From Castellaniella sp040276065 (GTDB lineage: Bacteria > Pseudomonadota > Gammaproteobacteria > Burkholderiales > Burkholderiaceae_B), in the NCBI RefSeq assembly GCF_040276065.1, contig NZ_JBELOI010000001.1:434001-498000 (forward strand): a stretch of DNA of 64,000 nt, written 5' to 3'. Shown here piece after piece: positions 8,398-17,924 of this stretch. A model generated the notes under the pieces. That model was not told the DNA's origin. It did not search any database and worked only from the letters and a program-made list of their open reading frames with translations. The translations under genes were made by a program, and so were the position numbers. The stretch's first letter is position 1; each line of letters begins with the position of its first letter.

Positions 8398-8967
8398 ATG
8401 CCGTTCAATATCCCCATCGCACTGACTTGGCTGCGCATCGCCATGATCCCACTGGTCGTGGGCTTGTTCTACATCCCTGTGGGCTGGGTCGATCCGAGCC
8501 TGCGCGATGCGGTCGCCGCCGTGGCGTTTCTCGTGGCGGCGGTCACTGATTGGCTGGACGGGTGGCTGGCGCGGCGCTGGAACCAGACCTCGGCCTTTGG
8601 TGCCTTCCTCGACCCGGTTGCCGACAAGCTCATGGTCAGCGCCGCCTTGCTGGTGTTGCTGGACCTCAATCGCGTGGATTCCTTCATCGCCCTGGTGATC
8701 ATCGGGCGCGAGATCACGATTTCGGCCCTGCGCGAATGGATGGCCCAGATCGGTGCGAGCCGCAGCGTCGCCGTGCATCGGTTGGGCAAGTTCAAGACCG
8801 CCGCGCAGATGGTTGCCATCCCCTGCCTGCTGTACTGGCAGCCCCTGTATGGAGTGTCCACGCGGATCGTCGGCTCGGTGCTGATCGTCGTTGCCGCCAT
8901 CCTGACGGTCTGGTCGATGTGCTATTACCTGCGCCGTGCCTGGCCCCAGATTCGGGAGCGTGGCTGA
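8398..8967 (+). CDS. pgsA: CDP-diacylglycerol--glycerol-3-phosphate 3-phosphatidyltransferase
   Basis: Membrane enzyme of phosphatidylglycerol synthesis. The CDP-alcohol phosphotransferase signature D-x2-DG-x2-AR-x8-G-x3-D-x3-D is visible as DWLDGWLARRW…AFGAFLDPVADK. 189 residues with about five hydrophobic segments. Start MPFNIPIALTWLRI at 8398 is the family N-terminus. It follows uvrC by about 55 bases, a common pairing in proteobacteria. Confidence 0.95.
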   Translation: MPFNIPIALTWLRIAMIPLVVGLFYIPVGWVDPSLRDAVAAVAFLVAAVTDWLDGWLARRWNQTSAFGAFLDPVADKLMVSAALLVLLDLNRVDSFIALVIIGREITISALREWMAQIGASRSVAVHRLGKFKTAAQMVAIPCLLYWQPLYGVSTRIVGSVLIVVAAILTVWSMCYYLRRAWPQIRERG

Positions 8968-9012
8968 GCCGGCGGCCCGCCACGCGGGCTCGCCTGGCGG
9001 CGGCTCCGAGGC

Positions 9013-9840
9013 TTATTGCCGCAAGGTCCGGGCCTGTCCGATGGACTCGGGCCCGTGGTTCGCGCGCCAGGGGTTGATGTCCAGGCCGCCCCGGCGGGTA
9101 TAGCGCGCGTAGACCAGCAGCTCTTGTGGCTGACAGCGCTGCATGATTTCCCCGTAGATCTTTTCCACGCACAGTTCGTGGAATTCATTGTGCCGCCGCA
9201 GCGACACGATGTAGGCCAGCAGGCCCTCGTGGTCGATGCGTGGGCCGGCGTAGCGAATCTGCAGGCTCGCCCAGTCCGGCTGGCCGGTGACGGGGCAGTT
9301 CGATTTCAGCAGCTCGGATACCAGGGCCTCGCGCACGACGCCTGCGGGATCGGCCAAGCGCAGCCGCTCGGGCGCCGGCTCGTAAGTGTCGATCGCGATG
9401 TCCTGGTCGTCGATGCACTGGCCCGCCAGCGCCTGACAACTGAGCTCGAAGGCGGGTCGCACCGGCAGGATCTCGACGTGCACGGACTTGCCGCTGGCAC
9501 GCGTCAAGTCCGCCTGGAGGCGTTGGCGCACGATGTCGGGGTGCTCGATGCGTTCTTCGTTGTAGCTGTTCAGGTAGAGCTTGAGGGATTTCGACTCGAT
9601 CAGGCTCGGGCTGTCGGCGGGAAAGGTGAAGCGGCCCATGGCGACGATGGGCTTGCCACGCCCGTTCAGCCAGGACAGCTCATAGGCGTTCCAGATATCC
9701 GCACCGTGGGTGGGGGTCGGCAGATCCATGCCGGCGCGAGTATCCGCGCGGGCGATGGGGTAGAGCAGGGCGGGATCGTAGCCCGTGGGCTCGGGCACGC
9801 TGCGGCCCAGAGGACTGTCGGTATAGAGAGTGCGGGACAT
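9013..9840 (-). CDS. queF: NADPH-dependent 7-cyano-7-deazaguanine reductase
   Basis: Reduces preQ0 to preQ1 in queuosine biosynthesis. This is the long, bimodular QueF form (275 residues). The QueF motif ESKSLKLYLNSYNEE is at about 90-105, and the catalytic-cysteine segment LKSNCPVTGQPDW is near 190. The start MSRTLYTDSPLG at 9840 is chosen over upstream in-frame codons. It is convergent with pgsA. Confidence 0.95.
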   Translation of the reverse strand: MSRTLYTDSPLGRSVPEPTGYDPALLYPIARADTRAGMDLPTPTHGADIWNAYELSWLNGRGKPIVAMGRFTFPADSPSLIESKSLKLYLNSYNEERIEHPDIVRQRLQADLTRASGKSVHVEILPVRPAFELSCQALAGQCIDDQDIAIDTYEPAPERLRLADPAGVVREALVSELLKSNCPVTGQPDWASLQIRYAGPRIDHEGLLAYIVSLRRHNEFHELCVEKIYGEIMQRCQPQELLVYARYTRRGGLDINPWRANHGPESIGQARTLRQ

Positions 9841-9960
9841 GGCGGCCTGGGGCGTCGATTTTGGGATGGCTTGATTGTAGCCCCGGTCACTCGCGATTCC
9901 GGATCGTGGGCCGATCACTTCGCCATATGAAAATCACCATGCTGCATTGCGGACGCGATC

Positions 9961-10110
9961 CTTTCGTAAAGAGAAAAAACTTTTCATAACATGAAATTTA
10001 ATTAATAATTAATTGATTTTAAAAGAAAATATTTTTTGTCTTATATAAGATATAAGTGCTGTGTGCGCTGCGTCATCCGCATAGACTGTGACTCAATGAT
10101 TTCTTCTTTC
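9961..10110 (+). promoter_or_regulatory. AT-rich palindromic region upstream of aceA
   Basis: A strongly AT-rich patch in otherwise GC-rich DNA. It contains the palindromes AATTAATAATTAATT (about 10000-10014) and CTTATATAAG followed by ATATAAG (about 10040-10055). It covers most of the gap between queF and aceA and must hold the aceA promoter. Which factor, if any, binds is not evident. Confidence 0.45.
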
Positions 10111-10124
10111 TTTCATCGAGGAGC

Positions 10125-11453
10125 ATGACCATGAAGACACGTGAGAGTGAAGTGCGCGACTTGCAGCGCCAATGGGCCGAGGATGCGCGCTGGCAGGGGA
10201 TCAAGCGAGGTTACGGTGCCGACGAGGTGGTGCGTCTGCGGGGCTCCGTGGTTGTCGAGCACACCCTGGCGCGCCGCGGTGCCGAGCGCCTCTGGCACCT
10301 GCTTCACAAAGAGGATTTCGTCAACGCACTGGGCGCGCTCACGGGCAACCAAGCCATGCAGCAGGTCAAGGCCGGGCTCAAGGCCATCTATCTGTCGGGC
10401 TGGCAGGTGGCGGGCGATGCGAACATCGCCGGGGAAATGTATCCGGACCAATCCCTCTATCCCGCCAATTCGGTGCCCAGCGTGGTGCGCCGGATCAACA
10501 ACGCCCTGACCCGTTGCGACCAGATCCAGTGGATGGAGGGGCGCAATCCCGGCGACGAGGGCTATATCGACTACTTCGCGCCCATCGTGGCCGATGCCGA
10601 GGCCGGCTTCGGCGGCGTGCTCAATGCCTTCGAACTGATGAAATCCATGATCGAGGCGGGCGCGGCGGGCGTGCACTTCGAAGACCAACTCGCCTCGGTC
10701 AAGAAATGCGGCCACATGGGCGGCAAGGTCCTGGTGCCTACCCGCGAGGCCGTCGCCAAGCTCGTGTCCGCCCGTTTGGCCGCCGATGTGCTGGGCGTGC
10801 CGACCCTGCTGGTGGCGCGCACCGATGCCGAGGCCGCCGACCTGCTGACCAGCAACATCGATGACAACGACGCACCGTTCGTGACGGGCGAGCGCACGAT
10901 CGAGGGTTTCTACCGCACGCGCGCGGGCCTGGACCAGGCCATCTCGCGCGGCCTGGCCTATGCGCCCTATGCGGACCTCATCTGGTGCGAAACGTCGACA
11001 CCGAACCTGGACTATGCGCGCCGCTTCGCCGAGGCGGTCCACCGCCAGTTCCCCGGCAAGATGCTGGCCTACAATTGCTCGCCCTCGTTCAACTGGAAGA
11101 AAAACCTGGACGATGCGACGGTCGCCAAGTTCCAGCGCGAGCTGGGTGCGATGGGCTACAAGTTCCAGTTCATCACCCTGGCCGGCTTCCATGCCCTGAA
11201 CTACAGCATGTTCGAGCTTGCCCACGGCTACGCCCAAAGCCAGATGAGCGCCTTCGTCGAGTTGCAACAAAAAGAGTTCGCCGCCGCGGACAAGGGGTTC
11301 ACGGCGGTCAAGCACCAGCGCGAGGTGGGGGTCGGTTATTTCGACGCCGTGACCCAGGCTATCGAGGGCGGGCAGTCCTCGACCACCGCGTTGGCCGGAT
11401 CGACCGAAGAGGCCCAGTTCGACCACGAGCACGCCGAGGCGCGGGTGGCCTGA
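10125..11453 (+). CDS. aceA: Isocitrate lyase
   Basis: Glyoxylate-shunt enzyme cleaving isocitrate to glyoxylate and succinate. The catalytic signature KKCGHMGGK is at about residue 193, with HFEDQLAS just before it and WCETSTPNLDYARRFAEAVHRQFPGKMLAYNCSPSFNWKK after it. 442 residues, the normal length for this form. A GAGGAG ribosome site directly precedes ATG 10125. It is flanked by an AT-rich upstream region and a terminator, so it is monocistronic; no glyoxylate-shunt partner is nearby. Confidence 0.97.
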   Translation: MTMKTRESEVRDLQRQWAEDARWQGIKRGYGADEVVRLRGSVVVEHTLARRGAERLWHLLHKEDFVNALGALTGNQAMQQVKAGLKAIYLSGWQVAGDANIAGEMYPDQSLYPANSVPSVVRRINNALTRCDQIQWMEGRNPGDEGYIDYFAPIVADAEAGFGGVLNAFELMKSMIEAGAAGVHFEDQLASVKKCGHMGGKVLVPTREAVAKLVSARLAADVLGVPTLLVARTDAEAADLLTSNIDDNDAPFVTGERTIEGFYRTRAGLDQAISRGLAYAPYADLIWCETSTPNLDYARRFAEAVHRQFPGKMLAYNCSPSFNWKKNLDDATVAKFQRELGAMGYKFQFITLAGFHALNYSMFELAHGYAQSQMSAFVELQQKEFAAADKGFTAVKHQREVGVGYFDAVTQAIEGGQSSTTALAGSTEEAQFDHEHAEARVA

Positions 11454-11509
11454 GGCGCAGCGGATCCCTGAGGACGGAAAAGTCGGGGGACTTTTCCATG
11501 CCGTGTTTC

Positions 11510-11536
11510 GGGAGGGCTTGGCCCTCCCGTTTTTTG
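11510..11536 (+). terminator. Rho-independent terminator after aceA
   Basis: GGGAGGGC-TTG-GCCCTCCC followed by GTTTTTTG. A smaller hairpin (GGAAAAGTC…GACTTTTCC, about 11476-11498) lies just before it. Confidence 0.9.
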
Positions 11537-11590
11537 CGGCAAGGTGGGGTGTGGTGTTTCCACATCGTTAGCAGGGATAATAAGTTCACT

Positions 11591-11604
11591 TTGATTTAAA
11601 TCAA
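11591..11604. promoter_or_regulatory. FNR/ANR box upstream of the CcoI-like gene
   Basis: TTGATTTAAATCAA is a perfect TTGAT-N4-ATCAA site. A -10 element TATAGT sits at 11627-11632, its centre 32 bp downstream of the box centre, exactly as in class II FNR promoters (box at -41.5). An FNR gene with the matching recognition helix lies at 18.2 kb. Confidence 0.9.
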
Positions 11605-11639
11605 AGCTAAAGGGGTTTTCCGTCGATATAGTGCCCACT

Positions 11640-12587
11640 ATGCCCAGAGTTTCACTGTTTTCCCCACCCCCCGGCATGAGCGGGGGGATGCGTCGCGCGC
11701 GCCGCCATATGCTGGCGCGCACTGGCTTGGCGTGGCTAGGCATGATGCAGATCATGATGCTGGCGTTTCCGGGCTACCTGCGCGGTGGTGTACGCTCGGC
11801 CGAATCCCAGGCCTCCCTCGAGCAGGCCATCGTCCTCATGAACTGGATCAGCCTAGCCTTGTGCGTGCCGGTGGTGCTGTATTGCGCCTGGCCGGTGTGG
11901 CGCGGGGCCTGGCACGACTTGGCTCGGCTGCGCGTGGGCATGGACGTGCCGGTGGCCTTGGGCATTCTCGCCGCCTTCATCCCCAGCGTCCTCGCCACCT
12001 GGGCCGATGCGGGTGAGGTTTATTTCGATTCGGTCTCGATGTTCGTCGCCTTTCTACTGACGGCGCGCTATCTAGAGACTTGCGCGCGGCAGGCGGTGTC
12101 CGGGCAGCCCGGAGGCTTCGATGGGGTGCCGCTGCTGCGCTCGGCCGATCGCCTGGCCTTTTGGTTCGTTCTGGTCCAGATCCTGCTGGCCTGTCTCGTC
12201 GGCCTGTATTGGCTGCGGACCACGCCCGAGCACGCGATGACCGTGACCGTCGCATTGCTGGTCATGAGTTGTCCCTGCGCGATGTCCATGTCGGTGCCTA
12301 CGGCGCTGTCCGCACGCCGTGCGGTCCAGTTGCGCGAGGGAGGGGTGCTGGATCCTGCGGACGCGCAGGCGCTCGACCGCGCGACGGCCCGGATCGCACG
12401 CCAGAACCTCTACGGCTCGCTTGTCTGGCATTTGTTGATGACGCCGCTGGCCGCCCTGGGCTGGGTACAGCCCTGGCTGGCGGCGCTCACCATGCTGGCG
12501 TCCTCCTTGGCGGTGGCGGCCAATGCCTGGCGCCTGACGCGCATGGCCACGTGTGAGCCGATGCCGCTGGCGCAGAGCCTCGCCTGA
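11640..12587 (+). CDS. CcoI-related P-type ATPase membrane core lacking the catalytic domains
   Basis: 315-residue integral membrane protein in the ccoI position, just before ccoS and ccoN. It keeps the CcoI/FixI (P1B copper ATPase) transmembrane segments, including the ion-binding motif SCPCAM, and the terminal helix pair (RIARQNLYGSLVW…LGWVQPWLAAL). The actuator domain (TGE) between helices is replaced by a short linker (about residues 145-165). The entire phosphorylation/ATP-binding region (DKTGT, GDGxND) between SCPCAM and the last helices is absent, as is any N-terminal CxxC metal-binding domain. Full CcoI proteins are roughly 700-850 residues. The frame is open and free of stops, so it is not simply a decayed gene. 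It cannot hydrolyse ATP. ATG 11640 lies at the predicted transcript start, and no Shine-Dalgarno is visible. GTG 11631 is an alternative start. Confidence 0.85.
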   Translation: MPRVSLFSPPPGMSGGMRRARRHMLARTGLAWLGMMQIMMLAFPGYLRGGVRSAESQASLEQAIVLMNWISLALCVPVVLYCAWPVWRGAWHDLARLRVGMDVPVALGILAAFIPSVLATWADAGEVYFDSVSMFVAFLLTARYLETCARQAVSGQPGGFDGVPLLRSADRLAFWFVLVQILLACLVGLYWLRTTPEHAMTVTVALLVMSCPCAMSMSVPTALSARRAVQLREGGVLDPADAQALDRATARIARQNLYGSLVWHLLMTPLAALGWVQPWLAALTMLASSLAVAANAWRLTRMATCEPMPLAQSLA

Positions 12588-12595
12588 AGGCCGCC

Positions 12596-12748
12596 ATGGA
12601 TGCCCTGTTTCTCCTCCTGCCGGTTTCGCTGCTGTTCGTCGTGGGAATCGGCGTGGCATTCTGGTGGGCGATCTTCTCTGGGCAGTTCGATGATACGCAG
12701 GACGCGGCCCAGGCGATCCTCCGGGATGACGATCGGCCCCAGTCTTAG
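12596..12748 (+). CDS. ccoS: cbb3-type cytochrome oxidase assembly protein CcoS
   Basis: 50-residue single-span membrane protein. The sequence begins MDALFLLLPVSLLFVVGIGV and continues AFWWAIFSGQFDD…ILRDDD, the classic CcoS pattern (hydrophobic helix, then SGQFDD and DDD). CcoS is needed for inserting heme and copper cofactors into the cbb3 oxidase. It starts eight bases after the CcoI-like gene ends, so they share a transcript from the FNR box at 11591. Confidence 0.93.
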   Translation: MDALFLLLPVSLLFVVGIGVAFWWAIFSGQFDDTQDAAQAILRDDDRPQS

Positions 12749-12753
12749 GCTAC

Positions 12754-12767
12754 TTGATGTAAATCAA
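12754..12767. promoter_or_regulatory. FNR/ANR box upstream of ccoN
   Basis: TTGATGTAAATCAA, a perfect TTGAT-N4-ATCAA site. A -10-like GATTAT (12790-12795) is spaced 32 bp centre to centre, which predicts a start near 12802 and a leader of about 40 bases before ccoN. Confidence 0.9.
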
Positions 12768-12843
12768 TGTGCCTTTGCCTCGGGTAAGGGATTATTCACC
12801 GTTTTAAAAATTAATGTCTTAACTTGTTTTTAGGGGAAAGCGC

Positions 12844-14322
12844 ATGGGCATGTCCGGCACCAAAGGGACACCGGCCGAGACCTTCAACTACGGCGTCGTC
12901 AGACAATTCACCATTGCGACCATCGTCTGGGGTGTCGTGGGCATGGCGGTGGGCGTCCTGATCGCCTCGCAGTTGATCTGGCCCGAACTCAACTTTGAAA
13001 CACCTTGGTTGACGTACGGGCGTCTGCGCCCCCTGCACACCAACGCCGTGATTTTTGCCTTTGGCGGCAGCGGCCTGTTCGCAACCTCGTACTACGTGGT
13101 GCAGCGCACCTGCCAGGTCCGGCTGTTCAGCGACAAGTTGGCATCGTTCACATTCTGGGGCTGGCAGGCCGTGATCGTGGGCGCGGTGATCACTCTGCCG
13201 CTGGGCTACACCTCGACCAAGGAATACGCCGAACTCGAATGGCCGCTCGATATCCTGATCACCCTGGTCTGGGTGGCCTACGCGGTCGTGTTCTTCGGCA
13301 CCATCGCCAAGCGCCGGGTCAAGCACATCTACGTGGCGAACTGGTTCTTCGGGTCCTATATCCTCACCATCGCCATCCTGCACATCTTCAACAATATCGA
13401 GATGCCGGTGTCGCTGTGGAAATCCTACTCCGCCTACGGCGGGGTGCAGGACGCCATGGTGCAGTGGTGGTACGGCCACAATGCCGTGGGTTTCTTCCTG
13501 ACGACGAGCTTCCTGGGCATGATGTATTACTTCGTGCCCAAGCAGGCCGATCGGCCCATCTACTCCTACCGCCTGTCGATCGTGCACTTCTGGGCGCTGG
13601 CGTTCACGTACATGTGGGCTGGCCCCCACCATCTGCTGTATACCTCGCTGCCCGACTGGACGCAGTCCCTGGGCATGGCGTTCTCGCTGATTCTGCTCGC
13701 GCCGTCCTGGGGCGGCATGATCAACGGCATCATGACGGTGTCGGGCGCGTGGCATAAACTGCGCACCGACCCCATCCTCAAGTTCATGGTGGTGGCGCTG
13801 TCCTTCTACGGCATGGCAACCTTCGAGGGCTCGATGATGTCCATACGGACGGTCAACGCGCTGTCCCACTACACCGACTGGACCGTCGGCCACGTGCACG
13901 TGGGTGCCCTGGGCTGGGTCGCGATGATCACTTTCGGCTCGCTGTACTACTTGATTCCGCGTCTGTACGGCCGCGAATCCATGGCCCGCACGGACCTGAT
14001 CAGCCTGCACTTCTGGCTGGCGACGCTGGGCGTGGTCCTCTACATCGCCTCGATGTGGATCGCGGGCGTGATGCAAGGACTGATGTGGCGCGCCACCGGC
14101 GACGACGGCACCTTGACTTACAGCTTCGTCGAGGCGGTGAAGGCGACCTATCCGTTCTACACCATCCGCATGATTGGCGGCCTGTGCTTCCTCGCCGGCA
14201 TGTGCGTCATGGCCTGGAACACCTGGCTGACCGTCAAGGGGCAGGAAGGCGTTGATCCGCTCGTGCCGTTGGATCGCGCCGAGGACGTCACCCCCCGTAC
14301 CGTTGTGCCCGCGTCGGCCTAA
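12844..14322 (+). CDS. ccoN: cbb3-type cytochrome c oxidase subunit I
   Basis: Catalytic heme-copper subunit of the high-affinity terminal oxidase in the inner membrane. 492 residues with about 12-14 membrane helices. Heme/copper ligand segments visible: RPLHTNAVIFAFGGSG (low-spin heme His), WWYGHNAVGFFLTT (CuB His and the modified Tyr region), MWAGPHHLLYTSLPDW (two CuB His) and DWTVGHVHVGALGWV (heme His). ATG 12844 follows AGGGGAAAG. First gene of ccoNOQP, under its own FNR box. Confidence 0.97.
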   Translation: MGMSGTKGTPAETFNYGVVRQFTIATIVWGVVGMAVGVLIASQLIWPELNFETPWLTYGRLRPLHTNAVIFAFGGSGLFATSYYVVQRTCQVRLFSDKLASFTFWGWQAVIVGAVITLPLGYTSTKEYAELEWPLDILITLVWVAYAVVFFGTIAKRRVKHIYVANWFFGSYILTIAILHIFNNIEMPVSLWKSYSAYGGVQDAMVQWWYGHNAVGFFLTTSFLGMMYYFVPKQADRPIYSYRLSIVHFWALAFTYMWAGPHHLLYTSLPDWTQSLGMAFSLILLAPSWGGMINGIMTVSGAWHKLRTDPILKFMVVALSFYGMATFEGSMMSIRTVNALSHYTDWTVGHVHVGALGWVAMITFGSLYYLIPRLYGRESMARTDLISLHFWLATLGVVLYIASMWIAGVMQGLMWRATGDDGTLTYSFVEAVKATYPFYTIRMIGGLCFLAGMCVMAWNTWLTVKGQEGVDPLVPLDRAEDVTPRTVVPASA

Positions 14323-14334
14323 GGAGTCTTACTC

Positions 14335-14991
14335 ATGTCCAATTCCAAGAAGCGTTTTTCACATGAGATGCTGGAGCGCAACGTCGGGCTGTTGATCTTC
14401 TTCAGCATTCTGGTGGTGTCGTTCTCCGGCCTGGTCCAGATCATCCCGCTGTTCTTCCAGCATTCGACGACGACGCCCGTCGAGGGCGTGCGGCCCTACG
14501 AGGCGCTGCACCTGGTGGGGCGCGACGTCTACATCCGTGAGGGTTGCGTGGGCTGCCACTCGCAGCAGATCCGCATGCTGCAGTCAGAGGTCCAGCGCTA
14601 TGGTCCGTACTCCATCGCCGCCGAATCCATGTACGACCATCCCTTCCTGTGGGGGTCCAAGCGTACCGGTCCGGACCTGGCGCGCGTGGGCCAGCGCTAT
14701 TCCGACGAATGGCATCGGATCCACCTGCGCGACCCGCGCGCAGTGGTCAAAGAGTCCAACATGCCGGCCTATCCGTGGCTGCAGCGCAATTCGGTCGAGG
14801 GCGCCGACGTCCAGGCCCGCATGCGCGCCCTGCGCATGGTGGGCGTGCCCTATACCGACGAGGAGATCGCCGCGGCGCCCGAGCAGCTCAAGGGCAAGAC
14901 CGAGGAGGACGCCATCGTGGCCTATCTGCAGGGCCTGGGGGTCGGCGGGCGCGCCGCCGCCGCGGCGGCCATGGAAGCGGGGAGCCACTGA
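14335..14991 (+). CDS. ccoO: cbb3-type cytochrome c oxidase subunit II (monoheme cytochrome c)
   Basis: 218 residues with an N-terminal membrane anchor (LLIFFSILVVSFSGLVQIIPLFF) and one c-type heme site CVGCHSQQ near residue 70; the axial Met is probably in SNMPAYPWL. It passes electrons to CcoN from the periplasmic side. It starts 12 bases after ccoN. Confidence 0.96.
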   Translation: MSNSKKRFSHEMLERNVGLLIFFSILVVSFSGLVQIIPLFFQHSTTTPVEGVRPYEALHLVGRDVYIREGCVGCHSQQIRMLQSEVQRYGPYSIAAESMYDHPFLWGSKRTGPDLARVGQRYSDEWHRIHLRDPRAVVKESNMPAYPWLQRNSVEGADVQARMRALRMVGVPYTDEEIAAAPEQLKGKTEEDAIVAYLQGLGVGGRAAAAAAMEAGSH

Positions 14992-14992
14992 T

Positions 14993-15169
14993 ATGGTCGG
15001 CATACTCAATGGAATCATGACGGTCCTGGCGATGGGCACTTTCGCGGGCATTGTCTGGTGGGCCTGGTCGGCGCGGCGCGCCGACGCGAACCGGCAGGCG
15101 TCGATGCTGCCGTTCGCGCTGCCCGAGGAATTTCAGCAGGACAAGAGGGACGGGGATACAAATGAGTGA
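14993..15169 (+). CDS. ccoQ: cbb3-type cytochrome c oxidase subunit CcoQ
   Basis: 58-residue single-span protein (MVGILNGIMTVLAMGTFAGI, then VWWAWSARRADANRQASMLPF), the usual CcoQ/FixQ form that stabilises the complex. It begins one base after the ccoO stop, and its stop overlaps the ccoP start (ATGAGTGA). Confidence 0.93.
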   Translation: MVGILNGIMTVLAMGTFAGIVWWAWSARRADANRQASMLPFALPEEFQQDKRDGDTNE

Positions 15170-16064
15170 CTTCATCAGCGGTTTCTGGGGCTATTACATC
15201 GCCGTCATCTCGCTGGGCGGCATCGTCTGGTGCGTGTATCTGCTGTTCTCCCAGCGCGCCTGGCTCAAGCGCAATGTCGAGGTCGTCGAGGATACCGGCC
15301 ATGTGTGGGACGGCGACCTCAGCGAACTGAACAACCCCGTGCCGCGCTGGTGGACGGTGATGTATCTCGCCCTGTGCATATTCGCCCTGGGCTATCTGGT
15401 CCTGTATCCGGGCTTGGGCCGTTACGAGGGCACGCTGGGCTTTACCTCCGGCAAACAGCTCCAGCAAGAGCAAGAGGCCCTGAACGCCCGCATCAAACCC
15501 CTCTACGAGCGTTTTTCGGCGATGTCGATCCCCGACATCGCCCGCGACGAGGGCGCGCGCGAGATCGGCCAGCGCCTGTTCTTGAACAACTGCGCCCAAT
15601 GCCACGGGTCCGACGCTAAGGGTGGGCGCAGCTTCCCCAATCTGACCGACAAGGACTGGATGTGGGGCGGCGAGCCCGACCAGATCCTCGAGACCATCAC
15701 CAAGGGCCGCCACGGCATGATGCCGGCCTGGAGTGCCTCGATCAAGCCCGACGAGGCCGCAAACATCGCCCAGTACGTGCGCTCGCTCTCGGGTCTGGCG
15801 CATGATCCCCTGCGCGTGGTGCCCGGCAAGCGTGGCTTTGACACCTTTTGCGTGGCCTGCCACGGCGCCGAGGGCAAGGGCAATCCGCTGTTGGGGGCGC
15901 CGAATCTGGCCGATAACATCTGGTTGTACGGCAGCTCAGAGGCGACGATCGTCGATACCATCCTGAACGGACGCGACAACCAGATGCCAGGCCAGGAGCA
16001 TATCCTGACGCCCGAGCAGATCAAGCTCCTGGCGGCCTGGGTCTGGGGGCAATCCAACGAGTGA
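15162..16064 (+). CDS. ccoP: cbb3-type cytochrome c oxidase subunit III (diheme cytochrome c)
   Basis: 300 residues: MSDFISGFWGYYIAV membrane segment, DGDLSELNNPVPRWW motif, a second helix (YLALCIFALGYLVLYPGLG), then two cytochrome c domains with CAQCH and CVACH. Electron entry subunit of the oxidase. ATG 15162 overlaps the ccoQ end. A GC-rich hairpin (GCCGCC-CCGA-GGCGGC, about 16072-16087) after the stop may tune expression of ccoG. Confidence 0.96.
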   Translation: MSDFISGFWGYYIAVISLGGIVWCVYLLFSQRAWLKRNVEVVEDTGHVWDGDLSELNNPVPRWWTVMYLALCIFALGYLVLYPGLGRYEGTLGFTSGKQLQQEQEALNARIKPLYERFSAMSIPDIARDEGAREIGQRLFLNNCAQCHGSDAKGGRSFPNLTDKDWMWGGEPDQILETITKGRHGMMPAWSASIKPDEAANIAQYVRSLSGLAHDPLRVVPGKRGFDTFCVACHGAEGKGNPLLGAPNLADNIWLYGSSEATIVDTILNGRDNQMPGQEHILTPEQIKLLAAWVWGQSNE

Positions 16065-16123
16065 ACCGCAAGCCGCCCCGAGGCGGCCGCCCGCGCGGCG
16101 ATTGAATCGATATCGAGGACATC

Positions 16124-17620
<1,497 letters not shown>

Positions 17621-17660
17621 AGCGATGGCGCCGCGTCCCGGCATTGCAAGAGGTGAATCC

Positions 17661-17924
17661 ATGGCACGCAAGGAAATCCGGCCAGTCGACGCAGCCGGCC
17701 AAACCGAGAGGCCCTGGTGGCGGCACCGCTGGCCTTGGCTGTTGATGCTCGGCCCGGCCTTGGCCGTGGTCGGATGCATCATTACAATCGTCCTGGCCTT
17801 CCAGTCCTACGGGGACCAGGCCATACAGGACGGCGGGGTGCGGCGGGGGCTGCATGTCAGCCCGCCGGCACAGGACAGGCCTGGGCATCGACCGGGCTCG
17901 CTCGACTACAAGGGGGATGCATGA
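17661..17924 (+). CDS. ccoH: Short CcoH/FixH-like protein
   Basis: 87 residues. The N-terminal half matches FixH/CcoH: WWRHRWPWLLMLGPALAVV, then a hydrophobic helix, then LAFQSYGDQAIQDGGVRRGL. The usual CcoH (about 150-170 residues) has a C-terminal periplasmic domain that is missing; here a short polar tail ends the protein. Start ATG 17661 has AGAGGTGAA upstream. It overlaps the next small gene (ATGA). Confidence 0.75.
   Translation: MARKEIRPVDAAGQTERPWWRHRWPWLLMLGPALAVVGCIITIVLAFQSYGDQAIQDGGVRRGLHVSPPAQDRPGHRPGSLDYKGDA

Noticed and set aside
6922..8778. Long minus-strand frame opposite uvrC and pgsA
   Set aside because: Shadow of well-identified genes with no recognisable domain and a His/Asp/Gly-biased composition.
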